Of a DNA stretch of 64,000 bases, positions 46,520 to 57,324 are shown one piece after another. Source of the stretch: Bettongia penicillata ogilbyi (lineage: Eukaryota > Chordata > Mammalia > Diprotodontia > Potoroidae); the NCBI GenBank assembly GCA_023548195.1, contig JAJHZJ010000808.1:646182-710181 (forward strand), in the 5' to 3' direction. The position numbers were made by a program, and so were the translations under genes. The notes below the pieces were generated by a model. It was not told the DNA's origin. It did no database searches and saw only the letters and a program-made list of their open reading frames with translations. Every line of letters begins with the position of its first letter. The stretch's first letter is position 1.

Positions 46520-48830
46520 ACTCTTTTAGGCACTTAAGTCACTCCTCCATCTTGCTCTTCTCACCGAGCTCCATACGAGGGCACAAGGAGGAGGGGGTCA
46601 GACAAGCTCTGGGGGGCAGGGGCGAGTAACTCTCTTGGCCCTGGCATTTTTGTTGCTGTTTATTTTTGGTCCTGCAGCTACCACCCCTCCACATAATTGT
46701 TCCAGATTCCTAGAACAGCCACCGTTTCCTAACAGAATGCCATTCCTGAGCAGAACCACTTAATGGTGGTGAGGCTGCACCAAACCAGCCAGGAAGCCTC
46801 TTCAGACCGAGGCATGGAACCAGAAACCACAGCCATTACCACTCTTACTTCTGTGAAGGAGCAGCATGAAGTTTATTTTTCATACACATCTACTGGAACG
46901 CTTCTGTACCCCACCGCTATCTTGGTTTGGAGCTTCGGCTTCAATGACTGGAGCTGGAAGTGGACGTGTTGTTGCCAGTCAGTTAGAAAGATGTAAGTTT
47001 GGAGAATCATCACGCATTGCCAGCACAAGGGTAAAAGTCCCTTATATCTCTTTAACAATTGCTTTAGTGCCATCACAGAAATTTCACTCAACTAAAAAGT
47101 CACTTTCCTAAGAGACTGGCAGATGTGCCAAATACTGGATTAAACAAACCTCAAGTTTCTGACACAAGGTTCTCAACACCCTTTTTAGTGAGGACAAAAG
47201 CAGAACAAGGAATTCGATATTCACCAGAGCAGACATCTCTCCATGAAAGTGAGGGAACAATAAACCACTAAACAGAAAAAAAGAAAGGAAGAAAGGAAGG
47301 AGGGAGGGAGAGAAGGAGGGAGGGAGGAAGGAAGAGAGTTATATATAGCCTATGGCTTGACAGAACATTTCTTGAAACTCTGAATTCCTTCTCAGCAATG
47401 GTTCTAGTCTCTCTTCTAAATTAAAAAAATAATAATAATAAAGTTGTCCCTTTTTCGTTCTAAAAAAAAAAAGTGAGGGATCATTGGGTAACTCAAAAAG
47501 TTCAACGCGAATGAATTTTTATTCCAAAAAAACAGGAAACAAGTAGTTTCCATAACAGTCAGAACTTGGGCAAGGCAACAACAGGCAACAGCATTGGTTC
47601 TTAGGTTTAGTAATAACCATCTGGCTAGAAATTCAAAAGCTGAAAACAGACTTTCATTCAGCCCTCTGTAAATATCAACATGAGTACCAAATCAAACCAC
47701 AAGAGATAGTTCTGTTTCAAATAGAGCACAGCATGCTTCTTATGTCATCAGTAAGGGCATTCGTCCTTCAAAGAGTCACCGAGACCTTTTTGGGGTAGTG
47801 GACTGGGTAGTCCATCAGTGACTGGCTCCCAACTACTGAATTCAAATATGTATTTATCTACTATATTACTTGCCCGATGAGCAGCTTCTCCATTTGCCAC
47901 ACAGAGATCTGCTTAATACAAAACCTTGTTTATGAAAAAATCTATGGATGAAAATAAAATAGCAAAGAAAAACATTGGTGGAATAACTCTCCTGGTGCAA
48001 TTGTTAAGAAAATCTATTGATGCAGAAATAAGGGAACTTGTAATGGGAGTTCTCTGGAATTTGTCCTCAATCATTCAAGGTGATCTGTCAACTTTAACAA
48101 ACACTGTGATATTTCCACATTCTTAAAGGAATATTCTTCCTTTGATAAAGATCATAAAATTAAATTTGAGAATTTTCTAGTTTTACATAACAATGCTGGT
48201 TGCCTGAGGAATCTAAGTTCCACAGAAGCACAGAAATACATGAGGTCTTGTGAAGGCCTTGCAATATTTTTGTTATATGTGATCCATGTATGTGTAAACA
48301 TTTTTGATGACAGCAAGACTATGGAGAACTGTGTGTGCACTTTGAAGAACCTGTCCTCTTGATTTTAATTAGAAGTCTCTTAGATATGGCTAATGGGAAT
48401 TAATGAATTGGATGACATGTTAGGAAAAAGAATATACCAGCAAATATTCAGAACCAAATTGTGAGGGGGGAGAGAGAAGAAGGAAGGCGAGGAGAAGAAT
48501 CCCTGAAAGTGGTGAAATTGAACACACTATGTCAGTAGTGGGATCCAGGGAGCATTTATAAAAAGGCTGGGGGGAATCAAAAGCATTTGTTTGTACCTGC
48601 ATCAATATTAGACTGCAAGAGATTAAAATTATACCCTTTCCTCTCAACAACCAACCAACAGCTGACATCTATCGTTCAGGTGGCAGTACGTCTTCATCAC
48701 CAGCACTGGTAGGAATTAGAAAACCTTGCTCTGAGCATGATAGGATATAACTATCTATGCAATATTACAACAACCAAGGTGATGTCATACATAAAATCAT
48801 ATATGCTGGCAAGATATCATTTCGGTGTAT
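46520..48830 (+). pseudogene. PKP4: PKP4 (plakophilin-4/p0071) processed pseudogene with internal deletions
   Basis: Intronless, decayed copy of the armadillo-repeat junction protein PKP4, recognised piece by piece. 46520-46736 is a GC-richer likely 5'UTR. The start is near ATG 46737, and GMEPETTAITTLTSVKEQ and VASQLERCKFG (46810-47000) are the N-terminal coiled-coil region. DVPNTGLNKPQVSD and YSPEQTSLHESEG (47110-47256) follow, then GSLGNSKSSTRMN (47476-47515) after an insertion. SGLGSPSVTGS (about 47800) precedes a first deletion of roughly 300 residues. [17 protein letters not shown] and [21 protein letters not shown] (47925-48070) are armadillo repeats, followed by NELDDMLGK (48395-48425). 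A second deletion then leads to SLKVVK, IYKKAG, LSTTNQQ and MQYYNNQGDVIHK (48757-48795). Many stops and frameshifts. The 3' end is uncertain. CTNND2 is the nearest alternative, but the STTNQQ/MQYYN part favours PKP4. Confidence 0.88.
47257..47469 (+). mobile_element. 213-bp polyadenylated retroposed insert inside the PKP4 pseudogene
   Basis: Flanked by aaagtgaggga at 47246-47256 and 47470-47480, an exact 11-base duplication. Removing one copy and the insert restores the PKP4 reading through HESEGSLGNS. The insert has a (GGAA)/(GGGA) stretch (47281-47336), then aataataaag (signal-like AATAAA at about 47436-47441) about 20 bases before an A-run at 47462-47472. That is the form of a 5'-truncated retrocopy of some mRNA 3' end. 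Source gene unknown. Confidence 0.75.
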
Positions 48831-49609
48831 AATGCACCATTTTGCAATGCTCTATATTTCCAAACTTATACTCTGGGTAGGAAGCTATCATATGAGCTAT
48901 TTGAAAATTTGGTCATTATTGTATTGGGAGAGTCCTCTAAAAAAGTAATGAAAAGATAATCAATTCCATGTTCCATTTTCATCAGTTGACCCCTCTTTTC
49001 CTGAGTCTCACCTGATACTTATGTGATTTTAAGTAAAATGGGTTAATTTAATCAAATTTAAGGCCATCATTTGCTCCAAAGGATTTTATGAAAGTAAAAA
49101 GAGACATGTGGATGGTGAATGAATAGTACAGTTAATTAGGTTTCTACTCTTTTCTACCTTTTATGGGCACTTTCTTTCTTTTTCCAGTATATATCAAAAT
49201 TTGGTTTCTTTATGACTTTCTTTAGCTATCTTTTAGAGTGACAAAGCTCCAAAATTCATGAATGAGAAAGGGAAGGATATATGTCTTTACAGAGAACAGA
49301 TTCAAAAAATAGTAAAAAATATCTTCCCATGTGACTGGTATGTTTGAATGGATAAAATTCTATTGTATTAAATTAATGCTTTCATGTCTCACATAGAAAA
49401 TTTTGCATAGAATTTATTTGAGAATATGGCTTTAAATAGTTATAAAGATTTCATATTTTCCTCACTTTCAACTGTCTTGTAAATTACAATAACCTAGAGT
49501 TTTCAAAAAAAGCAGAATGAGCCACAAAAGGGGGGAAGAGAGAACATTTTATGTTCAAAAAGTCTATTTATTAAAAATAAATAAAGGCTGGTGACATCTT
49601 AACTACTCT
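48831..49609. other. no recognisable feature
   Basis: May include an unrecognisable 3' part of the PKP4 pseudogene; otherwise unassigned. Confidence 0.4.
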
Positions 49610-50060
49610 TAAGTAAAATATAAAGAGATATACTGAACTGAGGAGGGATAAGCATATGTGGGGAAACGACAAAAGGCCTCTTTAAAGAGATACTGTGAGC
49701 TTATCCTTCAAAGGAGTTAGATTTTCCAAGAGGTGGAGGTGAGAAGGGAAAACAGTTTAGACAAAAGGTAACATCCCATGCAAAGTCACAGAATGATGAA
49801 GAAGAATGCTACTTAAAGGGAATTGAAAGTAGGGCCATTTGGATGGGACATTGTACATGATTTCTGTGCAGAGGTTACAGGGAAGCAATATGCAAAAACA
49901 TCTGGAAAATTAGGCTTGAATCAAATTTCAAAGGGCTCTAAATGCCAAGCAAAGGAGTTAGTATTTTATCCTAAAGGCAACGTGGAGACACTGAAGCTTC
50001 TTATGCAGAAAACTAACATGGTAATTCTTGCATCTTGGGTTTATTGTTTTGGCCAATGAT
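49610..50060 (-). mobile_element. L2/L3-type LINE fragment
   Basis: Read on the minus strand the phrase near 49920-50000 becomes ctttaggataaaatactaactcc then ttggcatttagagccctttg, the L2/L3 3' ORF2 order. The plus-strand ORF of 78 codons is the antisense of this. Confidence 0.65.
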
Positions 50061-51319
50061 GTGGAGCTTGTATTAGAGAGTGGAGGAACTTCACAAAGGA
50101 TACCAACTGAATGGTTACTGGACTATGGTGGTTGTCATGTAAATAGAAATATAGGATGGTCAATTCCTTTAACATCTAAAGACATGGTTCATCTGGGTCA
50201 GGTGACAAATTCACTAAGGGCTTATCATTTTTAACATTATTTTTCTTGAGTATCAATTCTGTTTCATTTTTGTTCTGTTATTTCCAGTACAGAGGTCTTT
50301 CTCTTTGGCAGAGAAAATAGAAGGAAAACAAGACTTTAAAAGCTTTTTCTTCTCCCTACTGTCAGTTATCTCCAGCACTTCCATAATTAGCAATAGTCAT
50401 GTGTTAGTCTCAGTGTCTCCTCTTCCCACTTTTTTTTTAGTCTTTAGCTTCCCTGAACAACTCCATTTTATTCTAAGATTAAGAATTCTGACATGATTTT
50501 TGTACCATCATACTGCATTCATGTTTATTTTTCAGTCCTTGCTTCCATCTTCTGTATGGATCTTTTTTCTTTTTAATCTATATTGGTTGGTAAATTTTCT
50601 ATGTATCCATATCAGACTCTTTAGAGAACTCTCATTTTTTTTCCTCCTTTTCAGAATTTTCCCCTTTCTGTCAAGCATTTCATTGTTCAGTTGCCCATTG
50701 CTCTTGGGTTGACTTCCCCTGTAAAATTTTACTTCATGGGATACTACCTATTTTTCATCTAAACTTTTGGAAATATGCTTTCTCAAAACCTAGGCCATAT
50801 ACTAAACCATATGCCTGGTTTTCCTCAAGAACTTTCTGTCAGCCATCTAGATAGGTGAAATATCCCACTATTGCTCATTGCTAAATCAAGCTTCTGTATG
50901 ACCAGAGATTTGTATTCTTTACCCCAGATTCCTTTTCTAATTTTTCTTTTTAAGTACTCTGATAAAAAAAAAAAAACAACTTTCTCCTTCTTATTGCCTT
51001 TATCCAAATGCTGTACACCATATTTCATCCCTATAGTTCCTGGATTCTGTCAGATGAGCATGTCCTCTTAAAATATAATTATTAGCCTTCCTCCTTTACT
51101 TGTCTTGTTTTATCTTGTGTTGTTTTTTTTTAATTAGACATGCCCTTTCAGAGTCATATTTCAATCATGGGTTTCATTTCATTGATACCTATGAAGTTAA
51201 ATTTGCCTTCTTGAATTAGAGTCATTCATCTTTCTTTAAACTTTGCTTGGCTTTCTGTTTTCTATAAACTTCAGGGTGTCCCATCTGCTATATTTCTATT
51301 ATTTTAGTTATTCTCTATG
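50061..51319. other. no recognisable feature
   Basis: AT- and pyrimidine-rich; small ORFs on both strands are low-complexity and not gene-like. Confidence 0.45.
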
Positions 51320-51510
51320 GCAGGAATTCTTAACTTGGGGTCTAAGAACTTGTTTTGTCTTTAATTTCATAATCGTATTTCAATACCATTTGTTTCTTTT
51401 ATAATCTTATATATCTTACTTATGCATTGTAAGTCATCATTCTAAGAAGGACTTTACCAGAGTGCCAAAGAAATTCATAGAACAAAAAAGTTTAAGGACC
51501 TCTGTTCTAT
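51320..51510. repeat. palindromic DNA-transposon-like repeat, copy 5
   Basis: Left end aattcttaacttggggtct; right end aaaaagtttaaggacctctg, the inverse. Internal cattctaagaaggactttac matches the landmark in copies 2 and 3. Confidence 0.6.
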
Positions 51511-52084
51511 AGTATCTGTCTTAATGGATTTACTTGGGCACTTTTCTCTTTCACTGCTCACCAAGCCTTTCTTTAGTTAACGCCCTTTTGAATAGATCTT
51601 TGTAAAAACAGTTTGTTTTTAAATCACCTATATTTCCCCCTGTATCCCTCCCCATCACCTTTTCCCAGAGATCTACTACTTATAACAAAGCATTTTTTAA
51701 AAGAAAAGAAAAGTAGAAAAAAATAAGTAAATCAGTAAAATCAATATTTGAAAATATCCAACATTATATACAATATTCTATACTTACTGCCCCCCACCCC
51801 TGAAAAAGAGTAGGAAAGGCAGGAAGGGACTAAACTTATTTTTTATGATTTTGAATTCTTTTGTAAAAGAAATGTCCATCTGGCTGGTGGGTGAGTGGTT
51901 TGGGTTGGCATTTTTTTGAGGGGAGGGGTTGGGTCTTTTTTTTTTTTTTTTGGTACCTTCAGTTAACATCACTTAGCCAAAATAAAACTATTTTTTTTAT
52001 TCTAGCACTCCCAAAATGACCCATCACTTGAGCAATTAAGTATGAAACTGAATTGTAGTCATTTTTAAGCTGGCCTCATTTCTC
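51511..52084. other. no recognisable feature
   Basis: Unassigned; contains G- and T-runs (51910-51950). Confidence 0.45.
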
Positions 52085-52295
52085 TGGAACCTAGAGCAAG
52101 TTTCCAAAGAGTAGGAATAGTATAATGGAATATACAATAGACTAGGAATTAAGAAATGTGGGTTTAATCCTCCTAGTAAATAGCTATATGACCTGAATAA
52201 ATCACTTCACTGGTCTGAGCCTCAATTTCTCTATCTGTAAAGAGATCCCTGAGGTCTCTTCCAACTCTAAAACTCTCTAATTCTTTCAATACATA
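52085..52295 (+). mobile_element. MIR-like SINE
   Basis: agtaggaatagtataatgga, then tagctatatgacctgaataaatcac, cctcaatttctctatctgta and a gaggtctcttccaactct end. Confidence 0.7.
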
Positions 52296-52385
52296 AATAA
52301 CAGCCAGCTAAATTTTTTGAGAGCCAGAGTTTTTATCCTAACTGTATGTTTCCTTCTCCTAATTAGAGTGTGTGTGGGGGGGCGC

Positions 52386-52388
<3 letters not shown>

Positions 52389-52445
<57 letters not shown>
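52389..52445. repeat. (AG)n microsatellite
   Basis: Pure AG dinucleotides, preceded by gtgtgtgtggggggg. Confidence 0.98.
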
Positions 52446-52448
<3 letters not shown>

Positions 52449-53364
52449 TTTACATTTTATTGGGAGTAAGGGCATTCAATTTTTGTGTGTCCAGCTGTGT
52501 TTGCATCCTTGCATGACTTTTAACAATTTTCTAGTTGAGTGCTACTGGTGATGATAGTCAGAAAATATTCTTGAATTTTAATCCCCATAGATTTGACGAC
52601 CATTATCTTCATACTGTTCTTTCAGTTTCTGCTTTTCGTCCCTTTAAATCATATGTTCTCTCTTGGCTAGTAAAGAATTATTCATTTAAATTAATCTGAT
52701 TATGCTCTTTCACAAAATATATTAATCTCAATATAGAATCTTAGATATTCTAGTATTTGATTTAGAGGCAACTTTTATTGGAATTTGTGTATAAAAGAAT
52801 TATCTCCCTACAGAATCTTCAGCTAAAGTTGTAATTGAAATAATATTAATGTGCTTCCCTTCCCATAAGAAGATAATATGATAAACTTTATTTGGACCTA
52901 CTTGCCTTAGGTGGTTAGGGCAGATGTTTCAGAGCATCCTACTTGCATTTTAGGACACTGATCATTGTTGTATTCACAGAAAAGCAATGTTCCATCTTTA
53001 ATACTGATATGTTCATTCCAGGCTAATTATTTAGTTAAATTCATGAAGTTCATCTGGGCATGAATGTGATCAAGTTGAAGGTGAAAGCAACTCATGCAGC
53101 ATAGACTGACCTCATTGTTGTCATGTGACTAGAGCCTCGGGGCACGGACTTTGGATTTGGATTGGTTATTTCATCTCTTCTTCCTTTATCTCCCAGTTTT
53201 GTCAGCTTACTTTAGATGGCAAACAAATAAATACAGGTGAAATACTGTAGATTATCTACAAGGCAGTGTAGAATGCATTCAGATCTTCATAATCACAAGG
53301 GGAAATTCTGTGGTGCCAGGACTACCAGGGAGAGGGAAACTCCTTCTATCAATCTTGGTCAATA
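52446..53364. other. no recognisable feature
   Basis: Unassigned AT-rich sequence. Confidence 0.45.
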
Positions 53365-53850
53365 TCTTCTCTGTAATTTATTCCTAGAGTTTCCTAGAGC
53401 ACTGAAGAATTAAGTGACTCGCCCAGAGTCGATCAGTATATGTCACAGGTATATGTCTGCTCTATGTGACACAGTATATGTCACAGATAGGACTTGTACC
53501 CACATCTTTCTAGTTCCAAGGCTAGCTTTTTATTCAAAAAAACATGTCGCCTCTCAATTGCAATCATAAATATAATAAAAATCATCTCGTGTGTCAGTAT
53601 GTTCTTCAATCCTCCCCCCACCCTTGCTGGAAATAATATTTTGATTATTTTTTTAATTCAGAGTACCCCTACATTCTACATCCTATTTTAGTTAGTTGTA
53701 TGTATGTTTAGTCTGCCCTAATATGTTGTAAGTTCCATGATGTCAGCCTTTATCTCATATATAACACAGGGCTTCTTATACCATGTGATATGACTATAAT
53801 ACAATACTATAATAATATCAAAAATATTTGCTGAAAGAATGAATGAATGC
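53365..53850. mobile_element. MIR fragment (minus) and L2-like tail (plus)
   Basis: 53400-53530 is a degraded inverse MIR (taagtgactcgcccagagtc) with a 15-base direct repeat, cagtatatgtcacag, at 53434-53448 and 53472-53486. 53690-53850 resembles an L2 tail (ttgtaagttccatgatgtca). Confidence 0.5.
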
Positions 53851-54508
53851 AAATTGATCTCAAGTCTTAGGACTTCTGCTCTTTGGCTCAGTAATGGTTA
53901 TTTTTTTCAGCGATGAATTTTTTGACCAACTTAAGGAAGAAGTTCATTTTGAGAGTTTATTCTAAGAGTGGAAATATCAAATTCTGTGTTACACTCCATT
54001 CAAACTGGTTGCAAATATTCATAAAGTGTGAGTAGGACTCAGGAATATCACTGAAATCTTCCCAGGCGAAAAAACTTTTGACATTGAACTATGTTCTTTA
54101 AGGCTATAAAATGCATCTTCAGAGCATTCTGGATAGACGAAAAGACAGACAGATGAATGACACTCTTTGAGGTTTTATTGACTACCTATCAGTTGTGCTC
54201 CTTTTGTAGGAAAAGTGGATGACTTTCATTCCTGAGTAACACCTTTAGCTACTAGACAAGTAATAAATCCTTTGCATTCATCCTTGTTGCTTCTCTTTTA
54301 TGGCATTTCCTATCTATTTAGTATTCAAATGGGTACACTTTTCAAAAATTATTGCTGCTGTTATGGTAATCCTTTCACTTAAAAGGATGCATTTTCCCAC
54401 TTATAGCTGCTTCTGATAAAATTCTCTTATTTCATGCATAGAATTAAAAGATCACATGGTAGTATTTTTTATAGTATAAATATATCATTTATATGCATAT
54501 TTATCAAA
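53851..54508. other. no recognisable feature
   Basis: Unassigned AT-rich sequence. Confidence 0.45.
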
Positions 54509-55113
54509 TGTCAGGGTATGAGTCAACATGAGTACTGTGGTGAGAAATGCCCAATTCATCACCACAAGGAAGGGAAAATCAGGCTGTTTACAAGCAAAGG
54601 ATACAAGATAGAGAAACATCAGCATCTGGTATATAGTCACTATCAATCCAAGGGTCCAATATTCATATAACTCTGAAATATACAGAGGGACAGATGTCAT
54701 TGACCAGAAGGTTGCAGAAGTACTACAAGTACCAAGTGTCCAAGATGATGTGAACTGAAAATGCACAGTAGATGTAGATTTTTATACAGTTCAAACAACT
54801 CAAATCAGCAAAAATCTCTAGCCCAGTGTCAATCAATTTATAGCATTAAATAAACATCCAATGGGCATTAAACATTACAGAATTACCAATCATGGTTAAA
54901 CATTAAGGTGTGACTTAAGAGTACCAATGGGACATAAGCAAGAAAAAAGGAATTCTGACAATACAAAGTGGGGGTGAGTTACATCAAAACACAAAGGGAA
55001 TTCTTAGTATTAGAAGAGTGGATGCCCATGAAGAGAGGTGTACTAAGTCATGAAACAGAGCCAGCCTGTCAAAATCCAGTCCTATCGGCCCCTAGATCTT
55101 CTCATCAGTTACA
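54509..55113 (-). mobile_element. LTR-like element (probable solo ERV LTR)
   Basis: On the minus strand it begins TGTAACTGATGAG (55113) and ends CATACCCTGACA (54509), so it has TG...CA ends. Flanks tcaaa (54504-54508) and ttaaa (55114-55118) would be a 5-base duplication with one change. A tataaaaatc box on the minus strand lies near 54785, about half way, as in a U3/R boundary. The 93-codon minus-strand ORF is unrelated to known retroviral genes. Weaker than the LTR at 13128. Confidence 0.5.
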
Positions 55114-56225
55114 TTAAAAATGTAGTTCCTTAGGAAATTCATGTTTTTATTTTTTTTTTATTTTTTAATTTTTTAATTTAATTCATTTATTTAACTTTTT
55201 ACATTCATTTTCACAAAATTTTGGGTTCCAAATTTTCTCCCCATTTGTCCCCTCCCCCCACCCCAATACACTGAGCATTCTAATTTTCCCTATCACCAAT
55301 CTGCCCTCTCTTCAATCCTCCCTCCCTTCTCTTATCCCCATCTTCTCTTTTGTCATGTAGGGCCAGATGACTTTCTATTCCCCATTGACTGTATTTCTTG
55401 TTTCCTAGTATCAACAACAATAATACTCGACAGTTGTTCCTAAAACTTTGAGTTCCAAATTCTCCCCATCCCTCCCTCCCCACTCATTCCCTTTGGGAAG
55501 GCAGGCAATTCAATATAGACCATATCTGTGTAGTTTTGCAAACGACTTCGATAACAGTCATGTTGTGTAAGACTAACTATATTTCTCTCCATCCTATCCT
55601 GCTCCCCATTGTTTCTATTCTGTCTTTTGATCCTGTCCCTCCCCAAGAGTGTTGACTTTAAATTGCTCCCTCCTCCCATTGCCCTCCCTTCCATCATCCC
55701 CCTGCCCGCTTATCTCCTTCTCCCCCACTTTCCTGTATTGTAAGATAGGTTTTCATACCAAAATGAGTGTGCATTTTATTCCTTCCTTTAGTCGAATGTG
55801 ATGAGGGTAAACTTCATGTTTTTTTCTCATCTATCCTCTTTTTCCCTCCTCTAAAAAGTCTCCTGCTTGCCTCTTCAATGACATATAATTTACCCCATTC
55901 CATTTCACCCTCTCTCCTCCCACTACATTTCTCTCTCACCATTTACCTTAATTTCTTTTAAGATATGGTCCCATCCTATTCAATTCACTCTGTGCTCTCT
56001 GTCTCTCTGTGTGCATGCTTGTGTGTATGTGTGTCTGCATGCACGCATGTACATCTGTGTATGCATGTGTGTGTGTGTACATCTGTGTGTGCTCCCACCA
56101 ACTACCCAGATACTGAAAAGTTTTAAGAGTAACAAATATTGTCTTTCCATGTAGGAATGTAAACAGTACACCTTTGGTAAGTCCCTTATGACTTCTCTTT
56201 GCTGTTTACTTTTTTATGCTTCTTC

Positions 56226-57324
56226 TCATTCTTGTGTTTGAAAGTTAAATTTTCTTTTCAGCTCTGGTCTTTTCCTCAGGAATGCTTGAAAGGCCTCTGT
56301 TTCATTGAAAGACCATATTTTCCCCTGAAGTATTATACTCAGTTTTGCTGGGTAGGTGATTCTTGGTTTGAGTCCTAGTTCCTTTGACTTCTGGAATACC
56401 CTATTCCACACCCTTCGATCCCTTAATGTAGAAGCTGCTAGATCTTGTGTTATCCTGATTGTATTTCCACAATACTGGAATTGTTTCTTTCTAGCTGCTT
56501 GTAAGATTTTCTCCTTGACCTGGGAGTTCTGGAATTTGGCCACAATGTTCCTAGGTTCTCTTTTTGGATCTCTTTCAGGCAGTGATCGATGGAGTCCTTC
56601 AATACTTATTTTGCCCTCTGGTTCTAGAATCTCAGGGCAGTTTTCCTTAACAATTTCATGAAAGATGATGTCTAGGCTCTTTTTTTGATCTTGACTTTCA
56701 GGTAGTCCCATAATTTTTAAATTGTCTCTCCTGGATCTATTTTCCAGGTCAGTTGTTTTTCCAATGAGATGTTTCACATTCTCTTCCACTTTTCCATTCT
56801 TTTGGTTTTCTTTTATGATTCCTTGGTTTCTCAGAAAGTCATTAGACTCCATCTGTTCCATTCTAATCTTGAGAGAACTATTTTCTTCAGTGAGTTTTTG
56901 AACCTCTTTTACCATTTGGCTAATTTTGCCTTTGAAAGCATTCTTCTCCTCATTGGCTTTTTGAACCTCTTTTGCCAATTGAGTTAGTCTATTTTTCAAG
57001 GTTTATTTTCTTCAGCATTTTTTTGGGTCTCCTTTACCAAGGTATTGACCCATTTTTCATGTTTTTCTTGCTTCTCTCTCCTTTCTCTTCCCAGTTTTTC
57101 CTCCACCTGTCTAACTTGATTTTCAAAATCCTTTTTGAACTCTTCCATGGCCTGAGCCCACTGGACATCCACCTCAGATGTCTGGGATAGAGAGTCCCTG
57201 ACCTCCACATATTTCCCTGATGGCAAGCATTGTACTTCATCATCAGAAATGAATGAGGAAGGAACATCTCTTCCCCAATAAAGTAGCTCTCTATGGTCTT
57301 ATTTTGCTTCCTTTTTCTGGGCAT
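56226..57324 (-). pseudogene. HAL1 ORF1 pseudogene (frameshifted)
   Basis: Collinear with the intact ORF1 at 9424-10524. It opens MPRKRKQNKTIESYF at 57324. The frame is lost near 57226-57250 and again near 57000, where the (NT)LKNRLTQ codons lose bases. The long open part 56999-56226 (257 codons) covers the second half of the coiled coil, the RRM-like domain (RRDNLKIMGLPESQ) and the C-terminal domain (RITQDLAASTLRDRRVW, KPRITYPAKLSI). Frameshifts, not stops, disable it. Confidence 0.88.

Noticed and set aside
47926..48126. Armadillo-repeat ORF as a possible real exon
   Set aside because: It is contiguous with other PKP4 exons without introns, and upstream and downstream parts are frameshifted.
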